Shown here: in pieces, positions 17,212 through 25,467 of the stretch
Numbering within the stretch: the stretch's first letter is position 1
Layout of the letters: each line of letters starts with the position of its first letter
Origin: CBDBIK01 sp965206145
GTDB taxonomy: Bacteria; Pseudomonadota; Alphaproteobacteria; TMED109
Direction: 5' to 3'
Length of the DNA stretch: 64,000 bases
NCBI GenBank assembly: GCA_965206145.1
Contig: CBDBIK010000002.1
Span: forward strand, 186,001-250,000
Notes under the pieces: model-generated
What the model was told of the DNA's origin: nothing
The model's input: only the letters and a program-made list of their open reading frames with translations
Databases searched by the model: none
Made by a program: the position numbers and the translations under genes

Positions 17212-17469
17212 CTAATCGCCCGACAGTACCGAGATAAACTTTCGTCCGCCGCGTCCCTGCCGAAAGTTCACCTCGCCCTCGGAAAGGGAAAACAGGGTGT
17301 GGTCCTTGCCGATCCCGACGTTCTTTCCGGGGTGGAACCGGGTGCCGCGCTGGCGGACGATGATATTCCCAGGGATGACGTGCTGTCCGCCACTCTTCTT
17401 CACGCCGAGCCTGCGGCCCGCGGAATCGCGGCCGTTGCGCGAACTGCCGCCTGCCTTTTTGTGTGCCAT
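17212..17469 (-). CDS. rpmA: 50S ribosomal protein L27
   Basis: 85-aa L27 whose N-terminus reaches the peptidyl-transferase centre. MAHKKAGGSSRNGRDSAGRR followed by LGVKK and GGQHVIPGNIIVRQRGTRFHPG are textbook L27. Lies 16 bp after rplU and ahead of obgE, the usual rplU-rpmA-obgE order. Confidence 0.97.
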   Translation of the reverse strand: MAHKKAGGSSRNGRDSAGRRLGVKKSGGQHVIPGNIIVRQRGTRFHPGKNVGIGKDHTLFSLSEGEVNFRQGRGGRKFISVLSGD

Positions 17470-17485
17470 GACTCTCTCCTTGAAC

Positions 17486-17806
17486 CTAGTTCGTGGAACC
17501 TTCTATGCCGGTGATGCGAACCACAGTGAGGTCCTGACGGTGTCCCTGACGCTTACGATGATTCTTCCGGCGAAGTTTCTTGAACACAGTGATTTTCGGA
17601 GCACGCGCCTGATCGGCGACGGTGCCCTTTACGGAAGCTTTGGCGACAAGCGGCGTGCCGACGACCGAACCGCTGTCGTCGGAGAGCATCAGCACCTCGT
17701 CGAACGTGACCGCATCGCCGGCTGCGCCGACAAGCTTCTCGACAAGGATGACGTCGCCTTCAGCAACCCGGTACTGTTTGCCGCCCGTGCGAATGACCGC
17801 GTGCAT
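17486..17806 (-). CDS. rplU: 50S ribosomal protein L21
   Basis: 106-aa L21, which binds 23S rRNA. MHAVIRTGGKQYRVAEGDVI at the start and the C-terminal KLRRKNHRKRQGHRQDLTVVRI are family signatures. First gene of the rplU-rpmA-obgE-proBA transcript; a promoter with a near-consensus -35 lies about 70 nt upstream. Confidence 0.97.
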   Translation of the reverse strand: MHAVIRTGGKQYRVAEGDVILVEKLVGAAGDAVTFDEVLMLSDDSGSVVGTPLVAKASVKGTVADQARAPKITVFKKLRRKNHRKRQGHRQDLTVVRITGIEGSTN

Positions 17807-17877
17807 GGCCCACGTCCCAGAAGTTTCGTATTTCGACGGATTGGACGCTGAGCACCTCGCCCCGCCAACGCCCCGTC

Positions 17878-17906
17878 AGCATGCGCAATCTTGCCAGTTT
17901 CGTCAA
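17878..17906 (-). promoter_or_regulatory. Putative sigma70 promoter of rplU
   Basis: On the minus strand TTGACG (17901-17906), a 17-nt spacer and CATGCT (17878-17883) match the alphaproteobacterial housekeeping pattern, with the -35 stronger than the -10. Transcription would start near 17871, leaving a leader of about 65 nt before the L21 start. Confidence 0.5.
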
Positions 17907-17922
17907 ATCCCCACCAATTTTT

Positions 17923-17946
17923 CGTTTGCGCGTATTCGTTTGCGCG
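17923..17946. repeat. Tandem CGTTTGCGCG repeats between rplU and aapJ
   Basis: Two identical CGTTTGCGCG units (17923-17932 and 17937-17946) are spaced 14 nt start to start in the divergent intergenic region. A weak plus-strand promoter (TTGCGC, 16 nt, TAGCCT at 17940-17967) overlaps the second copy, so a regulator-binding role for aapJ is possible. Confidence 0.35.
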
Positions 17947-18030
17947 CAAGGGCAAGGGTGCTAGCCTACAGGCGACTGGTGGCGACCGCCCGGCTAGTTC
18001 TCCTGTTGACATTCCCGTGAGGAAAACCCG

Positions 18031-19062
18031 ATGGCTCGAATCCACATATTTCTCGCCGCTATTCTCTTTACTGCCGTTGCCTTTGATGTTTCGTCCGCAA
18101 GAGCTCAGACCTCAACGCTCGACATTGTGAAGAAAAGGGAACGCCTCGTGTGTGGCGTGACCCAGGGTTTACCGGGCTTTTCCGCTCCGGACGAGGCGGG
18201 TGGATGGTCGGGCCTCGATGTGGATCTGTGTCGTGCAATTGCAGCGGCCGTCTTGAACGATTCCGAAAGCGTCGATTACGTGCCGCTGTCCCCCAAGGAA
18301 CGTTTCACAGCATTGCAGTCGGGCGAAATTGACGTGTTGTCGAGGGTCACCACCTGGACGCTTAGTCGCGACACTTCTCTGGCTCTCGACTTTGCTGGTG
18401 TCAATTATTTCGATGGTCAAGGTTTCCTCGTCCGTCGTAGCCTCGGAATCAAGAGTGCCCTTGATCTTGACGGGGCAAGCATCTGTCTTGCCACTGGCAC
18501 GACGACGGAACTCAATCTCGCCGATTACTTCCGCTCCAATGGGATGGATTACGAACCAGTTTTGTTCGAGAAGATCGACGAAGCACTGCATGCTTACGAA
18601 GCAGGTAGATGTGACAGCCTAACTTCCGACCGCTCAGGCCTTGCTGCTGAACGCACGAAGCTTGGCAATCCTGAGGAGCACGTGCTGCTGACGGAAACGA
18701 TCTCGAAGGAGCCTCTCGGTCCGGTGATTCGCCACGGCGATAACGTTTGGGCAGACGTTGTGCGCTGGACTCTGTTCGCGCTAATGAGTGCCGAAGAACT
18801 CGGCGTCACCGCTGCCAACGCAGCCGAGATGAAGGCATCCTCGAAAACGCCTCCAGTCCGCAGGCTTCTCGGCGCGGCAGGTCAGTACGGAGAAGGCCTC
18901 GGCCTCGATGACGAGTGGGCCTACAGGGCCATTCGCTCGGTCGGCAACTACGGTGAATCGTACCTTCGCAACATTGGGCCGGGTACCGCACTCAACATTC
19001 AGCGTGGCCTGAATGCCCTGTGGACCAACGGAGGTCTTCACTACCCGATGCCGATCCGCTGA
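18031..19062 (+). CDS. aapJ: General L-amino acid ABC transporter substrate-binding protein
   Basis: 343-aa periplasmic amino-acid-binding protein (family 3). The signal peptide covers about residues 1-25 (IHIFLAAILFTAVAFDVSSARA). Family features: LDIVKKRERLVCGVTQGLPGFS, GGWSGLDVDLCRAIAAAVL near residue 60, YVPLSPKERFTALQSGEIDVL, and GRCDSLTSDRSGLAAER. The YDGQGFLV-like stretch (NYFDGQGFLVRR) and overall length match AapJ/BztA. GAGGAAAA precedes the ATG at proper spacing. First gene of a four-gene operon for broad L-amino acid uptake. Confidence 0.93.
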   Translation: MARIHIFLAAILFTAVAFDVSSARAQTSTLDIVKKRERLVCGVTQGLPGFSAPDEAGGWSGLDVDLCRAIAAAVLNDSESVDYVPLSPKERFTALQSGEIDVLSRVTTWTLSRDTSLALDFAGVNYFDGQGFLVRRSLGIKSALDLDGASICLATGTTTELNLADYFRSNGMDYEPVLFEKIDEALHAYEAGRCDSLTSDRSGLAAERTKLGNPEEHVLLTETISKEPLGPVIRHGDNVWADVVRWTLFALMSAEELGVTAANAAEMKASSKTPPVRRLLGAAGQYGEGLGLDDEWAYRAIRSVGNYGESYLRNIGPGTALNIQRGLNALWTNGGLHYPMPIR

Positions 19063-19083
19063 GCAGATTCATGCAAGACTGGG

Positions 19084-20253
19084 TTGCATGACGTGAACGT
19101 CGCAACCCTTCATCGAGATCCAAGAGCCCGGGCCGTTTTTTTCCAGGCAGTCGTGATGCTCGCCGTTGGTGGGTTCGGCTTCCTGCTTGTGCGCACAACC
19201 CTTGCCAATATGGAGGCGAGGGGAATCACGACCGGATTCGGTTTCCTCGGGCGGACGGCAAACTTCGACATTCAGATGACGCTGGTCGATTACGACCAAG
19301 CTTCCACCTACTCCCGTGCACTTCTGGTCGCCTTCCTGAACACCTTGCTCGTAGCGGGGGTCGGGATTGTCCTGGCAAGCTTTCTTGGCTTCACCGTCGG
19401 GGTGGCAAGGTTGTCGAAAAACTGGCTGGTCGCGAAACTCGCCGAGTCCTACATCGAAATCATCCGTAACGTTCCACTGCTGCTCCAGCTCTTCTTCTGG
19501 TACTTCGCAGTGTTGCGTGCGCTTCCCGGACCTCAAGACGGACTTTCCCTTCTCGACACCTTCCATTTGAACCTGCGCGGGCTGTACATGCCGCGTCCGC
19601 TGTTCGAGTCTGCGATGTGGGTCGTGCCGATAGCATTCGCTGTGGCACTGGTCGCAGGCTGGCTGATCCGGCGGTGGGCACGCGCACGCCAGCAAGAAAC
19701 AGGCGAGATTTTCCCAGCACTTGCTGCAAGCTTCGCACTTGCCATCAGTTTTCCGGTTGCCGCCTTCCTCCTGGCAGGCATGCCCGTGAGCTGGGAGTTC
19801 TCTGAACTCAAGGGCTTTAACCTCAAAGGCGGCCTCCAGCTCATTCCCGAGCTCGTTGCACTTGTCGTTGCTCTCACGATGTACACCGCCGCCTTCATCG
19901 CCGAGATTGTTCGGGCAGGTATCCAGTCCGTCGGCCACGGCCAGACCGAGGCGGCCGAATCACTTGGACTGCGTTCCGCAGTTTCGCTCCGGCTGGTTCT
20001 GCTTCCCCAAGCGTTACGGCTTATCATCCCGCCGCTCACCAGCCAGTATTTGAACCTGACCAAGAACTCTTCGCTCGCTGCGGCGATCGCCTATCCCGAT
20101 CTGGTGTTGGTGTTTGCCGGCACTGCCCTTGTCCAGACCGGCCAGGCGGTCGAGATCATCGCCATCACGATGTCGGTGTATCTCGCACTGAGCCTCATCG
20201 TCTCGAGTTTGATGAACTGGTACAACCGAAAAACGGCGCTTCCCACCCGATGA
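19084..20253 (+). CDS. aapQ: General L-amino acid ABC transporter permease AapQ
   Basis: 389-aa inner-membrane permease of the HisMQ family. The first helix (about 20-38) is followed by a periplasmic stretch with GFGFLGRTANFDI, typical of AapQ/BztB. The conserved core SRALLVAFLNTLLVAGVGIVLA, YIEIIRNVPLLLQLFFWYFAVL and the EAA-like segment EAAESLGLRSAVSLRLVLLPQALRLIIPPLTSQYLNLTKNSS are all present. The start is a TTG at 19084 or a GTG at 19093; no clear ribosome site separates them. It overlaps aapM by 4 bp. Confidence 0.92.
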   Translation: MHDVNVATLHRDPRARAVFFQAVVMLAVGGFGFLLVRTTLANMEARGITTGFGFLGRTANFDIQMTLVDYDQASTYSRALLVAFLNTLLVAGVGIVLASFLGFTVGVARLSKNWLVAKLAESYIEIIRNVPLLLQLFFWYFAVLRALPGPQDGLSLLDTFHLNLRGLYMPRPLFESAMWVVPIAFAVALVAGWLIRRWARARQQETGEIFPALAASFALAISFPVAAFLLAGMPVSWEFSELKGFNLKGGLQLIPELVALVVALTMYTAAFIAEIVRAGIQSVGHGQTEAAESLGLRSAVSLRLVLLPQALRLIIPPLTSQYLNLTKNSSLAAAIAYPDLVLVFAGTALVQTGQAVEIIAITMSVYLALSLIVSSLMNWYNRKTALPTR

Positions 20254-21353
20254 CTGCACATGCGCCCGTTTCCCGAGAAATGCCTCCTCCTCCGACTGAG
20301 GTGGGCGTTCTCGGCTGGATGCGGAAGAATCTTTTCCCAAGTTGGTCTGGTGCGTTGCTCACGATTTCCAGCATCGGGCTCCTTCTTCTGGTTGTGCCGC
20401 CTGCGGTGTCATGGCTGCTGATTGACGCGGACTGGGTCGGGGATTCGAAAGAGGCGTGCTCGCGCGAGGGTGCCTGCTGGGTGTTCATCGCGAGTTGGTT
20501 CGACCAGCTGATGTATGGACGCTATCCGGCAGAGGAATACTGGCGGATCAATCTGAGCGCACTGCTTCTCGTAAGCCCGTTGGTGTTGATGTTTTTCCCT
20601 CGCTTCCGATGGAAAGCTGCCTTGGGTATCTACCTACTCCTGGGCTTTCCTGTGATCGCCTTCATGCTTCTCACGGGCCACGGAACGGAGCTGCCTGATG
20701 TAGCGAGTTCCCTCTGGGGAGGGCTCTTTCTTACCGTCGTGATTGCCCTTGTCGGCAACATTGTCTCGCTTCCCCTCGGTATCCTGCTGGCACTTGGTCG
20801 CCGCTCACAATCGATGCCACTGGTGCGCGGACTTTCCGTTGCGTTTATCGAGTTGTGGCGCGGCGTGCCCCTGATCAGCGTCCTCTTCATGGCATCGGTG
20901 ATGTTTCCGCTGTTCCTTCCCGATGGCGTCAACTTCGACAAGCTGTTGCGCGCGTTGATCGCTATCACGCTCTTTGAGGCAGCGTATCTGGCCGAGGTGG
21001 TGCGCGGGGGTCTGCAAGCGCTTCCCAAGGGTCAAGAAGAGGGTGCCAAGGCTCTCGGGCTTGGTTACGCCCGCACCATGGTACTGGTCGTGCTCCCGCA
21101 GGCCCTCAAGCTGGTCATCCCGGGGATCGTCAACAGCTTCATTGCTCTGTTCAAGGACACGACACTGGTTTTGGTCATCGGTCTCTTCGATTTCCTTGGC
21201 ATGGTCCAGTTCGTCGGCACGAATCCCGATTGGCTGGGCTTCAATGTTGAAGGTTACGTATTTGCCGCCGCTGTGTTTTGGATTTTCTGCTTCGGAATGT
21301 CCCGCTACAGCCAGGCACTGGAAACTAAACTTGATCGGGGAGCCCGAGAATGA
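20250..21353 (+). CDS. aapM: General L-amino acid ABC transporter permease AapM
   Basis: 367-aa permease, partner of AapQ. Seen: a first helix at about 38-58, then ACWVFIASWFDQLMYGRYP, characteristic of AapM/BztC, and the C-terminal permease core with GLSVAFIELWRGVPLISVLFMASVMFPLFLP and EGAKALGLGYARTMVLVVLPQALKLVIPGIVNSFIALFKDTTLV. The latter is the ATPase-coupling EAA region. Overlaps both neighbours by ATGA, so translation is probably coupled. Confidence 0.93.
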   Translation: MTAHAPVSREMPPPPTEVGVLGWMRKNLFPSWSGALLTISSIGLLLLVVPPAVSWLLIDADWVGDSKEACSREGACWVFIASWFDQLMYGRYPAEEYWRINLSALLLVSPLVLMFFPRFRWKAALGIYLLLGFPVIAFMLLTGHGTELPDVASSLWGGLFLTVVIALVGNIVSLPLGILLALGRRSQSMPLVRGLSVAFIELWRGVPLISVLFMASVMFPLFLPDGVNFDKLLRALIAITLFEAAYLAEVVRGGLQALPKGQEEGAKALGLGYARTMVLVVLPQALKLVIPGIVNSFIALFKDTTLVLVIGLFDFLGMVQFVGTNPDWLGFNVEGYVFAAAVFWIFCFGMSRYSQALETKLDRGARE

Positions 21354-22102
21354 GCGGCAAGGCCGGAAATACCGCAGTCCTCCTCGAGGATGTGCACAAA
21401 TGGTTCGGACGTTTCCACGCCCTCAAGGGAATTGATCTCTCCGTGGGCGAGGGAGAGAGAATTGTCATTTGCGGCCCGTCGGGCTCAGGAAAATCGACGC
21501 TCATACGTTGCATCAACCGACTCGAGGAGCATCAGAAGGGACGTATCATCGTTGACGGTGTCGAGCTCACGAGCGACCTCCGCCGAGTTGACGAGGTTCG
21601 TCGCGAGGTGGGCATGGTGTTCCAGCACTTCAATCTCTTTCCCCATCTCAACGTGCTCGAAAATCTGACCCTTGCTCCCATTTGGGTGCGGAAGATGCCA
21701 AAGGCTGCTGCCGAGGAGATGGCTCGCCACCTGCTCAGGCGTGTCCGCATCGAGGAGCAGGCGGACAAGTACCCCGGTCAGCTTTCAGGTGGCCAGCAAC
21801 AGCGCGTCGCCATCGCACGGGCCTTGTGCATGACCCCGAAGGTGATGCTGTTCGACGAGCCTACATCTGCCCTCGACCCGGAAATGGTCAAGGAAGTTCT
21901 CGACGTAATGATTGATCTCGCTGAGGACGGTATGACCATGGTCGTGGTCACCCACGAAATGGGATTCGCGCAAGGAGTCGCAGATCGGGTCGTTTTCATG
22001 GACGAAGGAGAAATCGTTGAGGAAGCACCGCCCGACACCTTCTTCACCGCCCCGAAAGCCGAACGCACCAAGCGTTTCCTCGGCCAGATACTCCACCACT
22101 AG
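21350..22102 (+). CDS. aapP: General L-amino acid ABC transporter ATP-binding protein AapP
   Basis: 250-aa polar-amino-acid type ABC ATPase. Walker A GPSGSGKST (residues about 44-52), Q-loop in GMVFQHFNLFPHL, signature LSGGQQQRVAIARAL and Walker B VMLFDEPTSALDPE, with switch His in VVTHEMGFA. Completes the aapJQMP transporter. A symmetric hairpin lies 3 bp beyond the stop. Confidence 0.95.
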   Translation: MSGKAGNTAVLLEDVHKWFGRFHALKGIDLSVGEGERIVICGPSGSGKSTLIRCINRLEEHQKGRIIVDGVELTSDLRRVDEVRREVGMVFQHFNLFPHLNVLENLTLAPIWVRKMPKAAAEEMARHLLRRVRIEEQADKYPGQLSGGQQQRVAIARALCMTPKVMLFDEPTSALDPEMVKEVLDVMIDLAEDGMTMVVVTHEMGFAQGVADRVVFMDEGEIVEEAPPDTFFTAPKAERTKRFLGQILHH

Positions 22103-22104
22103 CA

Positions 22105-22123
22105 CCGGGGAAACTTTCCCCGG
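22105..22123. terminator. Symmetric hairpin between convergent genes
   Basis: CCGGGGAAACTTTCCCCGG folds as an 8-bp stem with a 3-nt loop exactly between the stop codons of aapP and the convergent exported-protein gene. It reads equally on both strands and has no U tract, so it may act as a weak bidirectional terminator or an RNA end-stabilising stem. Confidence 0.5.
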
Positions 22124-22127
22124 ACCG

Positions 22128-22535
22128 TTAACGGCGGGCTTCCGCCTCGACCATTTCGCATCGAGTGGAGGCGTGGAGCGTTACTTGCCCGAAGCGGTAG
22201 TACGGTCTCAGCACCACCCACAACCGCCCACCCGGCGAGCGCAGCACCGCTTCGCCGATGCCCAGGATCTGCTGCTCCTGCGAGTAGAGGAGACATTGCA
22301 CGAGGTGCGCCCCTTTGACCTCGGTCGGGATCAGGACCTCGATCTCGGAAACGTTCGTGCAAATCTCATAGCCCGTGTCAGGAAGCCGATCGCAGACGGG
22401 TTGCGCGACGGACAAGACTTCTAGCGGTTGACCTGCGGCGAGGACATTCGCGCAAGTGGTCATGCCAAGAGAACTTGCCACTACACTGCCGAGAAGCGCG
22501 TGACAACATTTTCGCCTTGATGATGTGGTGCTCAT
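22128..22535 (-). CDS. Small exported protein of unknown function
   Basis: I do not recognise this 135-aa protein. The N-terminus MSTTSSRRKCCHALLGSVVA continues to CANVLAAG and looks like a signal peptide. The mature part has four cysteines (PVCDR, EICTN, VQCLL, TRCEM), compatible with two periplasmic disulfides, and beta-prone segments such as EIEVLIPTEVKGAHLVQCLLY. The ATG at 22535 has a perfect AAGGAG 9 nt upstream, much better than an in-frame start at 22577. It converges with aapP and is divergent from the SDR operon. Confidence 0.6.
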   Translation of the reverse strand: MSTTSSRRKCCHALLGSVVASSLGMTTCANVLAAGQPLEVLSVAQPVCDRLPDTGYEICTNVSEIEVLIPTEVKGAHLVQCLLYSQEQQILGIGEAVLRSPGGRLWVVLRPYYRFGQVTLHASTRCEMVEAEARR

Positions 22536-22588
22536 GTACGCACACTCCTTAGCACGGACTCTAAGCGAATCTTTCACTGTCCTTCACA

Positions 22589-22617
22589 TTGCGAGGCCCT
22601 CGGGTGGACCCTATCCT
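22589..22617 (+). promoter_or_regulatory. Putative promoter of the SDR-haloalkane dehalogenase operon
   Basis: TTGCGA (22589-22594), 17-nt spacer, TATCCT (22612-22617). Both boxes match four of six consensus bases and predict a start near 22624, about 32 nt before the SDR start codon. Confidence 0.4.
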
Positions 22618-22655
22618 CGGTGGGCTACTGGCCTGGCCGGCTCCTGGACTGATAG

Positions 22656-23393
22656 ATGAACGATTCCGGCAGGAGGGCTGCGGTCGTCATTGGCGCGGGT
22701 GATGCGACGGGCGGAGCTATAGCAAAGCGCTTTGCACAGGGCGGCTACGCCGCCGTGGTGACGCGGAGGAAGGCTGAACGGCTCCAAGGACTCGCCAAGC
22801 GCATGCGGGGTGAAGGGCTTGAGGTCCATCCCTTTGGGGTCGATGCCCGTGTCGAGGATGAAATGGTTCCCTTCTTCGAAAAGGTGGAAAAAGAGATCGC
22901 TCCGATTGGGGTAATGGTTTTCAATATTGGTGCAAACGTCAATTTTCCAATTCTCGAAACTACTACAAGAGTTTATTATAAAGTATGGAAAATGGGGTGC
23001 TTTGCCGGATTTTTATCTGGGCGGGAGGCAGCGCGTCACATGTTGTCCCGTGAACAGGGGACAATCCTGTTCACCGGTGCCACAGCTTCCGTCACGGGAA
23101 GGCAGGGTTTCTCCGCTTTCGCAGGTGCCAAATTTGGGCTACGGGCCTTGGCCCAGAGCATGGCGCGCGAGCTAGGCCCCAAGGGCATCCACGTCGCACA
23201 TTCGGTGATCGATGGGCCCATCGATACCGCTTTCATCCGCGAGAATATGCAGTCCATGCTCAAAGACCGACCCTACGCTCCGAATCTCCTCGATCCGGAC
23301 GCGATTGCCGAGGCTTACTGGACCGTACACCAGCAGCCGAAGAGTGCCTGGGCTCATGAGTTTGATCTTCGCCCGTGGGCCGAGCCCTGGTGA
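22656..23393 (+). CDS. Short-chain dehydrogenase/reductase-like protein lacking the catalytic tyrosine
   Basis: 245-aa Rossmann-fold SDR. The cofactor motif is atypical (VVIGAGDATGGAIAKRFAQGG, residues about 10-30), and the NNAG position reads NIGAN. The catalytic serine is present (FTGATAS, S145) and the lysine too (K159), but the YxxxK tyrosine is phenylalanine (F155 in SAFAGAKFGLRALAQSMARE). The C-terminal half (GPKGIHVAHSVIDGPIDTAFI) matches a recurring bacterial SDR subfamily of unknown substrate. It may therefore bind NAD(P)(H) without normal redox chemistry. First gene of an operon with an enoyl-CoA hydratase and a haloalkane dehalogenase. Confidence 0.8.
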   Translation: MNDSGRRAAVVIGAGDATGGAIAKRFAQGGYAAVVTRRKAERLQGLAKRMRGEGLEVHPFGVDARVEDEMVPFFEKVEKEIAPIGVMVFNIGANVNFPILETTTRVYYKVWKMGCFAGFLSGREAARHMLSREQGTILFTGATASVTGRQGFSAFAGAKFGLRALAQSMARELGPKGIHVAHSVIDGPIDTAFIRENMQSMLKDRPYAPNLLDPDAIAEAYWTVHQQPKSAWAHEFDLRPWAEPW

Positions 23394-23442
23394 CGGAATC
23401 ACGTACACAATCCCGAAGCTTTGCATCCAGAAAGGAACCCTC

Positions 23443-24237
23443 ATGTCAAAGGAAAAAGTGCTTTATCAAAAGGACGGATCTGTAGGAAAGATCATCCTCA
23501 ACCGTCCCGACGAGGCTAACGCCCTTGATCTTGAAACGACTCAGCAACTCTACGAGGCGGCACTTTCGTGTGAAGTCGACCCCGAGGTGCGGGCGGTGTT
23601 GCTGTCCGCGCGCGGACCGATGTTTTCCGGTGGCGGCGATCTGAAAAACTTCAAGATTCTGCAAGACAAGGGGACGATTGGATCCGAGGTCATACGGATT
23701 ACGACCAACTATCATGGTGCAGTCTCAACGTTGAATCGAATGGACGCGCCGGTCGTCTGCGCAATCCAGGGAACGGCCGCCGGAGGCGGGCTCTCGCTCG
23801 CCCTTTGTTGCGATCTGGTCATCGCCGCCCGTTCGGCGAAATTCTCGATGGCCTATACAGCAGCAGGCCTTTCTCCGGATGGCAGTTCCACCTGGTTCTT
23901 GCCCCGCTTGGTCGGTTTCAAACGTGCCCGCGAACTTTTCCTCACCAACCGTCGCTTTACGGCGGAAGAGGCACTCGAAATGGGCCTCATCGACCAGGTC
24001 TGCGATGCCGAAAATCTTGAAGAAGAATCTATGTCCTTGACGAGGAAGTTTGCCGAAGGGCCGACGCAGGCGTTTGGAGCGGTGAAGCGTTTGCTGATGT
24101 CCTCAATGACAGAGAGTCTCGAAACTCAGATGGATTACGAAGCTCGAGCGATCGCACGATCTGGGCAGAGCAAAGATGGCATCGAGGGCATTGCTGCTTT
24201 CACCGAGAAACGTTCACCTTCCTTCAAGGGCGAGTAG
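23443..24237 (+). CDS. Enoyl-CoA hydratase/isomerase family protein (PaaG-like)
   Basis: 264-aa crotonase-fold protein acting on acyl-CoA thioesters. Oxyanion-hole motifs are GPMFSGGGDLKNF and AIQGTAAGGGLSLALCCDLVIAA. In the second active-site region SPDGSSTWFLPRLVGFKRARELFL has Asp where classical hydratases carry Glu, as in PaaG-type isomerases. C-terminal AEGPTQAFGAVKRLL is typical. The ATG at 23443 is preceded by AAAGGAA; the frame is open far upstream but that part overlaps the SDR gene. It follows the SDR by 49 bp and precedes the dehalogenase by 9 bp. Confidence 0.85.
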   Translation: MSKEKVLYQKDGSVGKIILNRPDEANALDLETTQQLYEAALSCEVDPEVRAVLLSARGPMFSGGGDLKNFKILQDKGTIGSEVIRITTNYHGAVSTLNRMDAPVVCAIQGTAAGGGLSLALCCDLVIAARSAKFSMAYTAAGLSPDGSSTWFLPRLVGFKRARELFLTNRRFTAEEALEMGLIDQVCDAENLEEESMSLTRKFAEGPTQAFGAVKRLLMSSMTESLETQMDYEARAIARSGQSKDGIEGIAAFTEKRSPSFKGE

Positions 24238-24246
24238 GAAAATTTG

Positions 24247-25137
24247 ATGACAACTAAACTGATATCTGCCGCTGAACTTCCAAAGAAGAAAGTGACGATT
24301 GACGGGATTGGGATGGCGTATTCCGAAATGGGGGAGGGAGATCCGATCCTTTTTCTCCATGGGAATCCCACGTCTTCCTATCTCTGGCGGAATGTGATGC
24401 CACATCTCACGCAGGCCGGACGGTGTATTGCGCCCGACCTGGTGGGTATGGGTGATTCCGACCCACTACCTAATTCAGGACCGGATCGCTATCGATTTGT
24501 GGAGCACCGGCACTATTTGGACGGCTTCATTGAGGAGCTCGGTATCGGTGACAAGCTCGTCATGGTCGTCCACGACTGGGGCTCGGCACTCGGCTTCGAC
24601 TGGGCCTGCCGCCATGAGGACGCTGTCCGTGGAATCGCCTATATGGAGGGAGTGGTGCGCCCGGTGGCGTGGGACGAGTGGCCGGAAGCCTCCAGGCGCG
24701 TCTTCCAGGGGTTTCGCTCATCTGCCGGTGAGGAGATGATCCTTGAGAAGAATATTTTCGTGGAGCGCGTTCTTCCGGGATCGGTGCTCCGGGACCTGAG
24801 AAAGGAAGAGATGGCGGTTTACCGACGGCCCTTTGCCGAGCCTGGAGAATCACGTCGCCCGACGCTTACTTGGCCTCGCCAAATTCCGGTCGGCGGTGAA
24901 CCTGCCGATGTGTGTGAAATCGTCAAGACGTATTCGAAGTGGCTCTCCGGGTGCGAGATCCCCAAGCTATTCATCAACGCCGATCCCGGTGCGATTCTCA
25001 TCGGTGCCCAGAGAGAGTTCTGCCGCGGCTGGAAAAACCAGACCGAGACGACGGTCTCTGGCGTGCATTTCATCCAAGAAGATTCCCCGCACGAGATAGG
25101 TGAAGCGGTCGCGTCATGGTTCTCCGAGCTTTCCTAA
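24247..25137 (+). CDS. dhaA: Haloalkane dehalogenase, HLD-II type
   Basis: 296-aa alpha/beta hydrolase that hydrolyses carbon-halogen bonds to an alcohol and halide. The full HLD-II pentad is in place: nucleophile D110 and halide-binding W111 in VVHDWGSALGF, halide-binding N40 in LHGNPTSSYLWRN, acid E134 in IAYMEGVVRPV, and base H274 in GVHFIQEDSP. These align with LinB residues at a constant offset of two. No signal peptide, so cytoplasmic. The symbol follows the family name; the substrate is unknown. ATG at 24247 with AGGAAAA upstream; the 3' end overlaps the next gene by 22 bp. Confidence 0.9.
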   Translation: MTTKLISAAELPKKKVTIDGIGMAYSEMGEGDPILFLHGNPTSSYLWRNVMPHLTQAGRCIAPDLVGMGDSDPLPNSGPDRYRFVEHRHYLDGFIEELGIGDKLVMVVHDWGSALGFDWACRHEDAVRGIAYMEGVVRPVAWDEWPEASRRVFQGFRSSAGEEMILEKNIFVERVLPGSVLRDLRKEEMAVYRRPFAEPGESRRPTLTWPRQIPVGGEPADVCEIVKTYSKWLSGCEIPKLFINADPGAILIGAQREFCRGWKNQTETTVSGVHFIQEDSPHEIGEAVASWFSELS

Positions 25138-25451
25138 CAGGGGCGTTTCTTTTCCTGGTTTCGGTTCCAGCGACGGCCGTCGAAACGGCTGCCCATAGCG
25201 AGTACGTGGCACGCTGTCTTGGCGTGATTGAGACGGCATTCGATGAAGCGCTTCCTGAGGAAAGGGAAGGGATGCTCCCCCTCGTGGCCCTGGCCCGAGA
25301 AAAAGCCGAGGCACTCGAACTGTCGGAAGCGAGAATTATGAGCACGGTAGAGCGGGGTAGGGAGCGTGCGCGGCGTGCCGCCGCCGGAGGCACCTCGCTT
25401 CGGGATGTCCTCGAGGGATGCCGTACGGTGCTACGAACGAGAGCCCGCTGA
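25116..25451 (+). CDS. Small exported protein of unknown function
   Basis: 111-aa protein I do not recognise. Signal peptide MVLRAFLTGAFLFLVSVPATA, then a mostly alpha-helical, Glu/Arg-rich mature part of about 90 residues with two cysteines (ARCLG and EGCRT) that could form one disulfide. The central segment LPLVALAREKAEALELSEARI and the following RGRERARRAAAGG are helix-forming. It begins inside the dehalogenase gene, so it is probably translated from the same transcript, and converges on the cytochrome c' gene 16 bp away. Confidence 0.6.
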   Translation: MVLRAFLTGAFLFLVSVPATAVETAAHSEYVARCLGVIETAFDEALPEEREGMLPLVALAREKAEALELSEARIMSTVERGRERARRAAAGGTSLRDVLEGCRTVLRTRAR

Positions 25452-25467
25452 CAGGCTGGAGCACTTC

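Noticed and set aside
19069..19938. A 289-codon minus-strand frame under aapQ
   Set aside because: Shadow of a clear permease gene; the translation is hydrophilic and low in complexity with no recognisable domain.
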